A DNA stretch of 64,000 nt, taken from positions 4,588-68,587 of the forward strand of contig CAZMSM010000002.1 of the NCBI GenBank assembly GCA_964568955.1, in the 5' to 3' direction. Position numbers and translations under genes: made by a program. Below the pieces are notes generated by a model that ran no database searches, was not told where the DNA came from, and saw only the letters and a list, made by a program, of their open reading frames with translations. Source of the stretch: UBA1447 sp964568955. GTDB taxonomy: Bacteria > Bacillota > Clostridia > Oscillospirales > Acutalibacteraceae. Below, piece by piece: positions 52,002 through 60,940 of the stretch (its first letter is position 1; each line of letters starts with the position of its first letter).

Positions 52002-53262
52002 AGTCGAATTCAAAATCATAAATTGAAACGGTGTCTCCTTCCGTAATGCCTTTTTCCACAAGTGCGTCAATAACTCCGCTTGAAATGAGAATACGTTGGA
52101 AATATTGCAAGGACTCATAGTCATCCATATCTGTTTTTTGAAGAATTTTTAGCAGCCATTCCGACTCCACAAAATAAATCTCGTCATAAATATTCACCGT
52201 AAAACCGCTGTCTTTTTGCTTTTCAAAAAACTCCAGCGGGATCTCTTGCGCCTCAAACTTTTTTACCGGGGGCAAGGTTTGCAGTTTAGCGGCGATGGCA
52301 TTGACAAGTTCCGCCGTGCCTTCCGCAATCGGCGCACACATGGTATAAAACGCGTAGCCTTTGCCGGTGATATAGTCCCGAAGCCTTTCCAACTGCTCGG
52401 GCGTGGCCAAATCGGTTTTATTGGCCGCCACAATCTGCGGGCGTTTGGCAAGTTCAGGGTCAAATGTTTCCAGTTCAGCATTGATTTTTTCAAAGTCTTC
52501 CACGGGGTCACGGCCTTCACTGCCGCCGGCATCCAAAATATGCACCAACATGCGGCAACGCTCCACATGGCGCAGGAATTCATGCCCGAGCCCGACACCT
52601 TCGCCCGCGCCTTCAATGAGCCCGGGGATATCCGCCATAACAAAGGACTGCCCTTCCCCGATATAAACAACGCCAAGCACAGGTGTTATTGTTGTAAAAT
52701 GATAATCCGCTATAATCGGCTTTGCCTCACTGACAACGGAAATGAGCGTGGACTTGCCGACATTGGGGAAGCCTAGCAAGCCGACATCTGCCATCAATTT
52801 GAGTTCCAGTTCAACTTCCCATTCCTCACCCGGTGTGCCGTCTTTTGCAAAGTTTGGCGCCTGACGTGTGGGTGTGGCAAAATGGCTGTTCCCCCACCCG
52901 CCCCTGCCGCCTTTTGCGGCAACAAAGGGCTGCGTGGTAGACATATCTGCCATGACAGTTCCACTTGCCACCTCACGGATAATGGTGCCGCGGGGGACGC
53001 GGATAACAAGGTCTTCGCCTGTTTTGCCCGCGCGCCGTCTCGGTTCGCCATTTGCACCGTTTGGGGCGGTGTATTTGCGTTTGTACTTAAAGTCGGCGAG
53101 TGTTGCCAAGTTTTCATCAACCTGAAACACAACATTGCCGCCCTTGCCGCCATCCCCGCCTTCGGGGCCGCCGGCTGCGACATATTTTTCACGGCGGAAA
53201 GCTACCTTGCCATCTCCGCCGCCGCCTGCCTTTATCTTGATTTTTGCCTTGTCTACAAACAT
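51991..53262 (-). CDS. obgE: GTPase ObgE/CgtA
   Basis: Ribosome-assembly and stress GTPase, 423 residues. Glycine-rich Obg fold at the N-terminus (GGGGDGKVAFRREKYVAAGG), G domain with GFPNVGKST, DIPGLIEGAGEGVGLG and NKTDL, then the C-terminal OCT domain (PLEFFEKQKDSGFTV...). ATG follows AAGGAG. It lies directly downstream of eda (41 bases), not beside rplU-rpmA as in Bacillus, so the uronate genes have probably been placed upstream of it. Overlaps the mrnC start, so translation is coupled. Confidence 0.98.
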   Translation of the reverse strand: MFVDKAKIKIKAGGGGDGKVAFRREKYVAAGGPEGGDGGKGGNVVFQVDENLATLADFKYKRKYTAPNGANGEPRRRAGKTGEDLVIRVPRGTIIREVASGTVMADMSTTQPFVAAKGGRGGWGNSHFATPTRQAPNFAKDGTPGEEWEVELELKLMADVGLLGFPNVGKSTLISVVSEAKPIIADYHFTTITPVLGVVYIGEGQSFVMADIPGLIEGAGEGVGLGHEFLRHVERCRMLVHILDAGGSEGRDPVEDFEKINAELETFDPELAKRPQIVAANKTDLATPEQLERLRDYITGKGYAFYTMCAPIAEGTAELVNAIAAKLQTLPPVKKFEAQEIPLEFFEKQKDSGFTVNIYDEIYFVESEWLLKILQKTDMDDYESLQYFQRILISSGVIDALVEKGITEGDTVSIYDFEFDYVP

Positions 53263-53302
53263 TTTTTCTCCTTCGCATCATGTACACTGTCATAACTGTA
53301 AT

Positions 53303-53956
53303 TTATTGTGCCCTTGCCTCTTGGACGGCCGCCACAAATTGCTTTGCGGTTGCCGTTACAAGTGCGTAGTCGCCCGTTTTGGCACCCGCCGTGAGTGCAC
53401 CGCCAACCCCCAGGGCAACAGCGCCCGCTTTTATCCACTCGCCGGCGTTAGAAACATTCACGCCGCCCGTGGGCATCATTTTTGCATAGGGGATAGGCCC
53501 CTTAATCGCTTTAATAATAGCCGGGCCGAACAGTTCCCCCGGGAATATCTTTAAAATATCCGCGCCCGCCTCCATTGCCAGCACCGCTTCGCGTATTGTC
53601 ATAACACCCGGCATCACCGGCACGCGGTAACGGTTGCACATCTCAACCGTCTGCGGGTCGAAATAGGGGCTGACAATGTAACTTGCCCCTGCCAGCATTG
53701 CAATTCTGGCAGTCGCCGCATCCATTACGGTACCGGCACCCAAAATAATTTGGTCAGGTGTGTATTTTTTTGCCAAGCTCTCTATCACTTTATCCGCATG
53801 AGGCACGGTGAAGGTCAGCTCAATAGCAGCGATGCCGCCTTCGATACAAGCGTCTGTTATCCTTGCGGCTTGATCGCAACTTTCCGCTCGGACAACGGCT
53901 ACCACACCGCATTGCTGAATCTTTGTTAAGATAATCTCTTTATCCGTTTTATTCAT
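53303..53956 (-). CDS. eda: 2-dehydro-3-deoxyphosphogluconate (KDPG) aldolase
   Basis: Cleaves KDPG to pyruvate and glyceraldehyde-3-phosphate; 217 residues, class I aldolase. Schiff-base Lys136 in DILKIFPG and catalytic Glu46 in AAIELTF; phosphate-binding region PTGGVNVSN and GVGGAL. ATG is adequate but its ribosome-binding site is weak. It lies 15 bases after kdgK on the same transcript. Last step of the 2-keto-3-deoxygluconate branch; the products enter lower glycolysis, where eno and pckG are also encoded in this window. Confidence 0.95.
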   Translation of the reverse strand: MNKTDKEIILTKIQQCGVVAVVRAESCDQAARITDACIEGGIAAIELTFTVPHADKVIESLAKKYTPDQIILGAGTVMDAATARIAMLAGASYIVSPYFDPQTVEMCNRYRVPVMPGVMTIREAVLAMEAGADILKIFPGELFGPAIIKAIKGPIPYAKMMPTGGVNVSNAGEWIKAGAVALGVGGALTAGAKTGDYALVTATAKQFVAAVQEARAQ

Positions 53957-53971
53957 ACTGCACTATCCCCT

Positions 53972-55078
53972 CTATCGTTGCACTCTCGCTGTGCCACCTT
54001 TTATCAAGGCCTCTACTTCGCTTTTGGCGGCCATGGATGTATCCCCCGGTGTGGTCATCGCCAGTGCCCCGTGTGCAACACCATAATTGACCGCCTGTTG
54101 CGCGTCGTCGGTTGTTATTAGCCCATAAATAAGCCCCGAGGCAAAACTATCCCCGCCGCCTATTCTATCATAGACTTCGAGTCTGTCAAGGCTTATCCCT
54201 TTACACAGTTTGCCATCGGCCCAACAAATGGCACTCCAATCGTTGACAGTAGCGGTTTTCACACTGCGCAAAGTGGTTGCAACCACCTTAAAATTTGGGT
54301 AAATTTTCACGGCGTTTTCAATCATCTTGACATAACCGTCAATATTCAACTCCCGTAAGTTTTCGTCATTGCCTTGCACGTTCAGCCCGAGGCAGGCCGT
54401 AAAATCTTCCTCATTGCCGACCATTACATCGACATAAGAGGCAATCTCTTGATTAACCTGCTGTGCTTTGTCTTTACCGCCGATACTTTTCCATAGCGAC
54501 GCGCGGTAATTCAAATCATAGGAAACAACCGTGCCGAATTTTTTAGCGGATTTGACCGCTTCAATAACCACTTGCGCGGTTGAATCCGAAAGTGCCGCAA
54601 AGATGCCGCCCGTGTGAAGCCACCGAACCCCCAGTGTGCCAAAGATGTAATCCCAGTCAACATCACCGGTTTTTAGTTGAGAGGCCGCTGAGTTGCCCCT
54701 GTCGGACACACCGACAGCACCCCTTACGCCAAACCCACGCTCGGTAAAGTTGAGCCCATTGCGCACATTTTTGCCGATACCGTCGTAAGGGACCCATTGT
54801 ATGAGCGTGGGGTCAACCCCGCCTTGCAAAATGAAATCTTCAATGAGCCTGCCAACCTCGTTGTCCGCCAGGGCAGTCACAACAGCCGTTTTCAGCCCAA
54901 AGCAGCGGCGCAGGCCACGCGCGACGTTATATTCCCCGCCGCCTTCCCAAACGCGGAAGTTGCGTGCGGTTTTTATGCGCGTGTCGCCGGGGTCCAGGCG
55001 CAACATAACCTCGCCAAGCGCCAACATGTCGAACGCGCAGTCCTCAGCAGGTCGTAGTTTTAAAAGCAAATTGATCAC
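53972..55078 (-). CDS. kdgK: 2-keto-3-deoxygluconate kinase-like PfkB sugar kinase
   Basis: Cytoplasmic PfkB-family kinase, 368 residues, phosphorylating KDG to KDPG by context. GEVMLRLDPGD and WEGGGEYNVARGLRRCFG form the substrate-binding front; the catalytic motif is DRIGGGDSFASGLIYG with Asp as base. The frame starts with GTG 55078 after GGGAGTG; an internal ATG at 55027 is possible but would remove conserved N-terminal residues. It precedes eda by 15 bases and follows the SDR gene, so order is reductase, kinase, aldolase. KDG as substrate rests mainly on neighbours. Confidence 0.85.
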   Translation of the reverse strand: MINLLLKLRPAEDCAFDMLALGEVMLRLDPGDTRIKTARNFRVWEGGGEYNVARGLRRCFGLKTAVVTALADNEVGRLIEDFILQGGVDPTLIQWVPYDGIGKNVRNGLNFTERGFGVRGAVGVSDRGNSAASQLKTGDVDWDYIFGTLGVRWLHTGGIFAALSDSTAQVVIEAVKSAKKFGTVVSYDLNYRASLWKSIGGKDKAQQVNQEIASYVDVMVGNEEDFTACLGLNVQGNDENLRELNIDGYVKMIENAVKIYPNFKVVATTLRSVKTATVNDWSAICWADGKLCKGISLDRLEVYDRIGGGDSFASGLIYGLITTDDAQQAVNYGVAHGALAMTTPGDTSMAAKSEVEALIKGGTARVQR

Positions 55079-55102
55079 TCCCGCGTTTTATTACACCGGT
55101 GT

Positions 55103-55954
55103 CTACACGCCGGAAAAAGCCGAAAAACCACCGTCCACAGGCAAAATAACGCCGGTGATAAAGCCCGAATACGCTTCGTCACACAAAAATAGAAGTGCAC
55201 CCGTTAAATCCGCCGGCACACCAAACCTGCCAAGGGGCGTGTGTGATAAAATTTTATCGGACCGTGGCGTCAGCGAACCGTCTTGATTGTACAGCAGTGT
55301 TTTGTTTTGATTGGTCGCGAAAAATCCCGGTGCCAAGGCATTGACACGCAGCCCCACATCCGCAAAGTGCACCGCCATAAACTGCGTAAAGTTTGAAACT
55401 GCCGCTTTTGCCGCCGAGTAGGCGGGGATTTTCGTCAGCGGCCTGTAGGAGTTCATGGAGGATATGTTCAAAATACAAGCATTTTGTTTGTCCACCATGT
55501 CAATCGCAAAAGTTTGGGTTGTTAAAAGTGTACCCAAAAAGTTTAGGTTAAAAACAAACTGGATACCCTCGGGGTCCAGGTCAAAAAAGGTCTTGAGGCC
55601 TTCGGCTCTTGCCGTTAAATCCCCCGGTTCAAACGTTTCTTTTGTCGTATTGCCCAGGGGCGAGTTGCCGCCTGCGCCGTTGACCAAAATATCGCAAGTA
55701 CCCAGTTTTTCCGCAACCGTTTTCCTCGCCTGCTCCAGGCTTTCTTTTTCGAGCACGTTGCAAAGTACCGCAATAGCAGTCCCCTTGTTGGCGTTAATTT
55801 CGTCCGCAACCGCCTGCGCGGCTTCCAATTTCAAATCGAGAATCGCCACTTTAACACCAAACGCCGCTAAATCTTTGGCAAAACCGCTGCAAAGCACACC
55901 GCCGCCGCCCGTAATGACCGCGACTCTATCCTTCAAATTTTCATGACCCAGCAT
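55103..55954 (-). CDS. SDR oxidoreductase, probable D-mannonate oxidoreductase (fructuronate reductase)
   Basis: Short-chain dehydrogenase, 283 residues. NAD(P) loop TGGGGVLCSG, NNAG-like NGAGG motif, catalytic YSAAK (Tyr-x3-Lys), active-site Ser in NISSMNSY. The family close to fructuronate reductases of Clostridia carries the extra loop NSPLGNTTKETFEPGDL. In uronate degradation it would convert fructuronate to mannonate. The next enzyme, mannonate dehydratase (uxuA), is not in the window. ATG follows AAGGAAGGG. It precedes kdgK and eda. Other possibilities are gluconate 5-dehydrogenase; family choice is moderately sure. Confidence 0.75.
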   Translation of the reverse strand: MLGHENLKDRVAVITGGGGVLCSGFAKDLAAFGVKVAILDLKLEAAQAVADEINANKGTAIAVLCNVLEKESLEQARKTVAEKLGTCDILVNGAGGNSPLGNTTKETFEPGDLTARAEGLKTFFDLDPEGIQFVFNLNFLGTLLTTQTFAIDMVDKQNACILNISSMNSYRPLTKIPAYSAAKAAVSNFTQFMAVHFADVGLRVNALAPGFFATNQNKTLLYNQDGSLTPRSDKILSHTPLGRFGVPADLTGALLFLCDEAYSGFITGVILPVDGGFSAFSGV

Positions 55955-56053
55955 ACTAATACCCTTCCTTTTGCGTGAAAGCCGTCCCTTTCACACCATT
56001 ATATTTTTATGTATCTTTATAATCCTTATGCACCGCTGACGGCGGTGTTCATC

Positions 56054-57064
56054 TCACACAAGTTCCGCGCGCTTGCCGGTTTTAGCGGACTCGTAAATGG
56101 CCAGTACAACTTCAACCGCTTTACCGCCTGCAAAAGCATCAATATCAAAGGGTCTGTCTTGCAAAATGCTTGCGTAAAAATCACAAACCAAAGCCACATG
56201 ACCGGTACCCCAACAAGCTTTACCGGGGTAATCCTTGGGTTCAAAACTTTTTATGGCGGTTATTGTTCCGCCTTCTTCTATCTCATAAAGGTTATCACCC
56301 TCTATGCGAAAAACAGCGTTTTCGCACTTGAACTCCATTAATACCGGTGCGTCGGTCGTATAGGCGACCGTGGCATAAAACACGCCACCCGCGCCACCCG
56401 CAAACTCAAGCACTGCGCTTGCGGTGTCCTCCACTTCAATAACCCCTTGAAGATGATCATTTGAAATATGACCGGTGACAGCCCTAATCCCGCCGGCAAC
56501 ATATTGAAGCATATCCAAGGTGTGAATCGCTTGGTTTATCAATACGCCACCGCACTCTTTGTCCAAGGTTCCATGCCAGTCGTCCGAATAATAGTCGCGC
56601 CCTCGCTGCCAAGTCACAAACCCTCTGGCGCTCAACACCTTGCCGTATTTTTCCTCATCCTTTAATAATTTTTGCAGATGCAAGGCGGAATGGTTGTAAC
56701 GGTTTTGAAAGCAAGTGCCCACTTTCAGCCCGGTTCTTTGCTGTGCTGCTCGGAGTGCCTCCAGCTCTTGCAGGGTTACCGCGCAAGGTTTTTCTATCAA
56801 GACATGAATACCCCTGTCAAGGGCGTCCAGTGCCATAGGTGTGTGCAGGTAATGCGGTGTGCAGATGTGCAAGACATCCGGTTTTTCGGCATCCAACATG
56901 GCATCAAGGCTTGCATAAGGTACTGCGCCGGTTTGAGCCGCGACCTTGTTTGCTCTCTCAATCTTAATGTCGGCAACGGATATCAGCTGAGCATCCTCGC
57001 TATTTTGAATAGCATTTATATGCGCGCCGGATATACCCCCGCAGCCAACAAGTGATATTTTCAT
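56054..57064 (-). CDS. Gfo/Idh/MocA family NAD(P)-dependent oxidoreductase
   Basis: A 336-residue sugar oxidoreductase. N-terminal Rossmann GCGGISGAH; EKPCAV (catalytic-region Lys) and GGVLINQAIHTLDML with the conserved His/Asp pair; C-terminal beta-sheet domain. Soluble. ATG follows GAAAGG. It lies 72 bases downstream of the TIM-barrel fusion gene and about 100 bases upstream of the SDR gene. Substrate not predictable; likely a sugar or inositol derivative in uronate or glycoside catabolism. Two Gfo/Idh domains in neighbouring genes point to a redox pair acting on one substrate (inference). Confidence 0.85.
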   Translation of the reverse strand: MKISLVGCGGISGAHINAIQNSEDAQLISVADIKIERANKVAAQTGAVPYASLDAMLDAEKPDVLHICTPHYLHTPMALDALDRGIHVLIEKPCAVTLQELEALRAAQQRTGLKVGTCFQNRYNHSALHLQKLLKDEEKYGKVLSARGFVTWQRGRDYYSDDWHGTLDKECGGVLINQAIHTLDMLQYVAGGIRAVTGHISNDHLQGVIEVEDTASAVLEFAGGAGGVFYATVAYTTDAPVLMEFKCENAVFRIEGDNLYEIEEGGTITAIKSFEPKDYPGKACWGTGHVALVCDFYASILQDRPFDIDAFAGGKAVEVVLAIYESAKTGKRAELV

Positions 57065-57135
57065 CTATACGATAATCCTTTCACATAGGCTTTCGCCCAT
57101 CGTTTTTTGATTTGTATTTTTGGACAAGGTCTGCT

Positions 57136-59145
57136 TTAGAACGAAGCAGACATATCCTCGGCAACGGTTCCCTTGGCTTGCTCTTTCGCCTTGGAGCCCG
57201 CTATCTTTTCCTGCAGCTTGGCATAAAACAGGTCTTCATCAATAGGCAGGTCAACAGTTTGACCAAGCCACGAAGACAAGTGGGCAGCGTTCGAAATCAT
57301 CAGACCGTTAATGCCTTCTTCCCCCCTACCGACAAGCGGCTCCCCGCGCAAGATGTTCGCCGCGAACGCGTTGAGAACACCCGTATGTTGCGGATTCCAT
57401 CCATCTGTTTCAAGCGTGCGCCATGCGCCTTTGGGCTTACCAAAGCCACCGGCGGCCCCGGAGCAGTGCTCACTGGTGGGAATTTCCAACTCATAAAGCT
57501 TGAGTTCATTGTTTTCACACACGATGTGACCTTTGTCCATGGTTATCTCTAAACGGTTCGTACCCGGTGCGTCGCCCGTGGATGTAATAAAAACACCCGT
57601 CGCACCGTTTTGGTATTCCGCATAAATAGTAACATCGTCTTCAACTTCAATATTATGCCATTTGCCCTCACGGCAGAAGGCTCGAATTTTGGAGGGCATA
57701 CCGCAAATCCACTGCCACAAGTCCAGATTGTGGGGGCACTGGTTGAGCAACACTCCGCCGCCCTCACCGGCCCAAGTAGCACGCCAGCCGCCGGAATCAT
57801 AATAAGCTTGGGTACGGTACCAGCTGGTGATAATCCAGTTCACTCGGCGGATTTCACCAAGTTCCCCGCTCTGAACCACTTCCCTGAGCTTGCGGTAGAG
57901 GCAGTTCGTGCGCTGGTTATACATAATAGCATACACCTTGTCGCTTTTCGCCGCCGCCTCATTGGCTTGCCTTACCTTTTTGGTATATACACCGGCCGGT
58001 TTTTCCGTCAAGACATGCAGGCCTTTTTCAAGCGCGTACATGGTATATTCCGGGTGGAAATAGTGCGGGGTAGCAATTACTACGGCGTCACAGGTTCCGC
58101 TGTCCATAAGTTCTTCCGCCGTGTTAAAGCACAGCACATTAGGCAGGGCATCCGTCACTGTTTCAAACCGTTCGGGGTCGATGTCCGCCACGGCAACCAG
58201 GCGCATTTCCTGCAGCTGACCGTCATAATAATAGTGGAAATGGCTCGTACCCATGTTGCCTATGCCGATAATGCCGTAGCGAATCGGCTGAACTTTTTCC
58301 ACAAGCGCATGGCAAGCCGCACAAGCCGCGGCGAAGGACGCTTTATTATCAGGATAGGTGAATTTTTCTTTAATGCTGTCGCCGCCCTCCTTTTCAAGCG
58401 CGCTGAAACCGGCAAAAACTTTGAGATGGGGTTCAACGGAAATGACTCTCGGCCCTTCTTTTTTGGCGAAACGGCGCAAAACCTCTTCCAAATTGCCGTC
58501 GCCCTCGCCCGCAGGCACAACAAAGCCCGTTTCTTTCACGGCATCTTTTATATGAAGGTATTCAATATAGGGTTCCAGCATCTCATATGCGGGCAAAATA
58601 TCGACACCGCATTGGATGAAGTTTGCGGGGTCAAAAATGCCGCCGAGCTTGCCTTCAAACTTCTGCAACAACTCCAGGCAACGCTCGGGCGTATCGCCGT
58701 AAATCCCTTTTTCGTTTTCGTGACAGCAAAGGATAAAGTTCTTGTCTGCATAATCCGCCATTTGACCGATTCTACTGAAAACTTCTTCCTTATAATCCTC
58801 ATAGCTTTCATCTTCCGAAAAATAGAAGCTGAACATTCGGATGTATTCCGTATCAAGTGCTTTCGCGACCTTGACGGTGTTTTTGAACATTTCAAAATGC
58901 TCTTCAAAATCATCGTCAATGGGAATTTTCCCATAAAAAGAGCCGATGGAGGATACTTGCATCCCCTCGGCATCCAACAGTTTTTTTAATTCTTTCGCTT
59001 CGTCAACAGTGAACGTGGAAATGTTCTTCCCGTTTACACCGCGCAACTCCATGTGGGTAATCCCATTTGCTTTGCACGCCGCAATTTGCTCATGGATATC
59101 TTTGGACGCTTCGTCGGAAAATGCTGAAAAAATGAATCTTGCCAT
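57136..59145 (-). CDS. Fusion: sugar-isomerase-like TIM barrel + Gfo/Idh/MocA oxidoreductase
   Basis: A 669-residue protein starting at ATG 59145 (AGGA upstream). Residues ~1-275 form an AP_endonuc_2/xylose-isomerase-like barrel: MARFIFSAFSDEAS, metal ligands Glu143 (CHENEK), Asp172 (IFDPANF), His198 (LHIKD) and Glu238 (VEPH), the set seen in sugar isomerases/epimerases. Residues ~289-669 are a Gfo/Idh domain: GIIGIGNMGTSH, TEKPAGV (Lys382), GGVLLNQCPHNLDLWQW. Separate genes for such proteins are common in inositol and rare-sugar pathways; here they are covalently joined. Likely an epimerase/isomerase-dehydrogenase working in sequence. First gene of the uronate locus, divergent from the second URO-D-like gene. 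Confidence 0.85.
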   Translation of the reverse strand: MARFIFSAFSDEASKDIHEQIAACKANGITHMELRGVNGKNISTFTVDEAKELKKLLDAEGMQVSSIGSFYGKIPIDDDFEEHFEMFKNTVKVAKALDTEYIRMFSFYFSEDESYEDYKEEVFSRIGQMADYADKNFILCCHENEKGIYGDTPERCLELLQKFEGKLGGIFDPANFIQCGVDILPAYEMLEPYIEYLHIKDAVKETGFVVPAGEGDGNLEEVLRRFAKKEGPRVISVEPHLKVFAGFSALEKEGGDSIKEKFTYPDNKASFAAACAACHALVEKVQPIRYGIIGIGNMGTSHFHYYYDGQLQEMRLVAVADIDPERFETVTDALPNVLCFNTAEELMDSGTCDAVVIATPHYFHPEYTMYALEKGLHVLTEKPAGVYTKKVRQANEAAAKSDKVYAIMYNQRTNCLYRKLREVVQSGELGEIRRVNWIITSWYRTQAYYDSGGWRATWAGEGGGVLLNQCPHNLDLWQWICGMPSKIRAFCREGKWHNIEVEDDVTIYAEYQNGATGVFITSTGDAPGTNRLEITMDKGHIVCENNELKLYELEIPTSEHCSGAAGGFGKPKGAWRTLETDGWNPQHTGVLNAFAANILRGEPLVGRGEEGINGLMISNAAHLSSWLGQTVDLPIDEDLFYAKLQEKIAGSKAKEQAKGTVAEDMSASF

Positions 59146-59287
59146 GTTACCGTTCCTCACTTTTCAATTATTTTTTGCACACTAACTTTAACACATATTG
59201 CATAAAAATAAAAGGTCAAAATCAAAAAAGACAGGAAAAAGTGCCCTTGTGACTATTTTCTCTATAATTCCGATTGTGATGCTAAAA

Positions 59288-59305
59288 TGCCATACTTTTA
59301 TGGCA
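59288..59305. promoter_or_regulatory. Inverted-repeat operator candidate
   Basis: TGCCATA-CTTT-TATGGCA, perfect 7-bp arms, 25 bases before the URO-D-like start and downstream of a TATAAT at 59263-59268 that lacks a good -35. It lies between divergent genes, so one regulator could control both. Confidence 0.5.
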
Positions 59306-59329
59306 GTATACTAAAGAATGGAGGCGCAC

Positions 59330-60289
59330 ATGGTGAAAACTTTACTTGAAAAAGCGATTACGTACGACTTTCCGCAAACACTGCCCATATCCGTGGGTAT
59401 GCTGCCCGCAGCGTGGATAAAATATGGTGCTGTGTTGCAAGGCGTTATTGACGAATACCCTCAGTTTTTTGGGGACAAGCACGTTGACCTGAGCGAAATC
59501 AGTATGCCCCCATCGTATCGCAGCGGCTCCTTCAAAGATGAATGGGGCTGTGTTTGGGAAAACATTGAAGAAGGCATGGAGTCCATCGTCAAAGGGCACC
59601 CGATTAAAAATGAGCAGGACATTTTTGAGCTTGAGATTCCGTCGGAGCGCAGTGGGCGTTTACCGCACGGCTTTATGTATTTGCGATTGCTTGATTTGTG
59701 CGGCTTTGAGCTCGCCATGACCTTGTTTGCCGAAGAAGGACCGGCTATACAAACCCTCCTAGACAAAGTGCTCCAATATAATATTCACCAAGTGGAAGCC
59801 ATCTTGCCCCGCCTTGGCAAAATCACCTATTTCGGCGACGATTTGGGTATGCAAAAGGGCATTGCTATCGGGCCGGAAAGATGGCGCAAATATTTAAAAC
59901 CCTGTTACCAAAAATTATACGGCATGGTAAAAACAAAAAAGCAAGACGCCCTTATTTATATGCACACGGATGGATGTATTTGGGAAATTATGCCCGACCT
60001 TGTCGAATGCGGTGTGGATATAATCAACCCCCAATACAGCGCAAACGGGCTTGACAACTTGGTGCGTGTTTGCAAAGGTAAAATACCCATCAATTTGGAC
60101 TTGGACCGTCAATTTTTCCCCTTCGCCACGCGCTCGCAGATTTTCGACCACGTGGGCGAATGTGTGGAGGCTTTATACTTGCCGCAAGGTGGCTTGGGGC
60201 TCAATGCGGAACTGAATTATGAAGTACCCTTGGACAACATCGTGGCAATATTAGACGCTTTGGAAAAATACAGGCACTACAAAGGTTGA
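59330..60289 (+). CDS. Uroporphyrinogen decarboxylase-like protein, second copy
   Basis: A 319-residue URO-D superfamily protein, shorter than the copy at 13282. TIM-barrel segments include the sequence YFGDDLGMQKGIAIGPERW, MHTDGCIWEIMPDLVECGVD and the IPINLDLDRQFFPF region. The H-x-C motif is altered to HTDGC, so the zinc site of MtaA-type methyltransferases is not conserved as such. The ATG at 59330 has GGAGG upstream; an earlier ATG at 59318 lies on the Shine-Dalgarno itself. It is divergent from the TIM-barrel/Gfo-Idh fusion with an operator-like repeat between them. Function unknown; context suggests sugar or methoxy-glycan metabolism (inference). Confidence 0.65.
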   Translation: MVKTLLEKAITYDFPQTLPISVGMLPAAWIKYGAVLQGVIDEYPQFFGDKHVDLSEISMPPSYRSGSFKDEWGCVWENIEEGMESIVKGHPIKNEQDIFELEIPSERSGRLPHGFMYLRLLDLCGFELAMTLFAEEGPAIQTLLDKVLQYNIHQVEAILPRLGKITYFGDDLGMQKGIAIGPERWRKYLKPCYQKLYGMVKTKKQDALIYMHTDGCIWEIMPDLVECGVDIINPQYSANGLDNLVRVCKGKIPINLDLDRQFFPFATRSQIFDHVGECVEALYLPQGGLGLNAELNYEVPLDNIVAILDALEKYRHYKG

Positions 60290-60318
60290 ACCCTGTACTT
60301 TCTCTGTTATTCCGCGCA

Positions 60319-60362
60319 AAACCGCCCTAAATGAGCAAGCTCATTTAGGGCGGTTCATTTTT
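60319..60362. terminator. Bidirectional terminator
   Basis: AACCGCCCTAAATGAGC pairs with GCTCATTTAGGGCGGTT (60320-60336 with 60339-60355). It serves the plus-strand URO-D-like gene and the convergent rubrerythrin gene. Confidence 0.9.
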
Positions 60363-60382
60363 ATCACTGATTGGGTGGGATC

Positions 60383-60922
60383 TTAATAATTCATTTTCCT
60401 GATTTCAAAATAAGCGCGGGGATGGTTACAAGTCGGGCAAACTGACGGTGCCGTTTTACCTACATGTAAGTGACCGCAATTGCGGCAAAACCAAACGACT
60501 TCTTCGGTACGCTCGAAAACGATGCCGTCTTCCAAATTCGCAAGCAACTGACGATAGCGTTCCTCATGCTTGTTTTCAACTTTGGCGACCAACTTGAACA
60601 GGTTTGCTATCCTGGTAAAGCCTTCTTCACAAGCGACATCCGCAAACTCCTTGTACATTTCGGTCCATTCGTAGTACTCACCTTCTGCCGCGGCAAGCAG
60701 ATTATCTGCCGTGCAGGGCACGCTACCGCCGTGCAGTTCTTTAAACCACATTTTGGCATGCTCTTTTTCGTTGCCCGCTGTCTCTGCAAAAATTGCCGCT
60801 ATTTGCTCATAGCCTTCTTTTTTTGCCGCTGACGCGAAATAGTCGTACTTATTACGCGCTTGTGACTCACCGGCGAAAGCCGCCATTAAATTCGCTTCTG
60901 TTCTGCTACCTTTGAATTCCAT
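60383..60922 (-). CDS. rbr: Rubrerythrin
   Basis: NADH-linked peroxidase-type non-heme diiron protein of anaerobes, 179 residues. N-terminal ferritin-like diiron domain with the E-x2-H ligand motifs (NEKEHAK and VENKHEER), C-terminal rubredoxin-like domain with two CxxC pairs (CRNC, CPTC). The gene is a single unit with its own promoter and terminator; the start is ATG 60922 after GGAGG, although a TTG six bases earlier is possible. Protects against hydrogen peroxide in the cytoplasm. A weak PerR-like box in the leader suggests peroxide control. Confidence 0.95.
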   Translation of the reverse strand: MEFKGSRTEANLMAAFAGESQARNKYDYFASAAKKEGYEQIAAIFAETAGNEKEHAKMWFKELHGGSVPCTADNLLAAAEGEYYEWTEMYKEFADVACEEGFTRIANLFKLVAKVENKHEERYRQLLANLEDGIVFERTEEVVWFCRNCGHLHVGKTAPSVCPTCNHPRAYFEIRKMNY

Positions 60923-60940
60923 AATCAATAAACCTCCAAA

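Noticed and set aside
57610..58989. A 459-residue open frame on the plus strand
   Set aside because: It lies wholly antisense to the TIM-barrel/Gfo-Idh gene, which has clear family motifs; the plus frame has no recognisable domain or ribosome-binding site.
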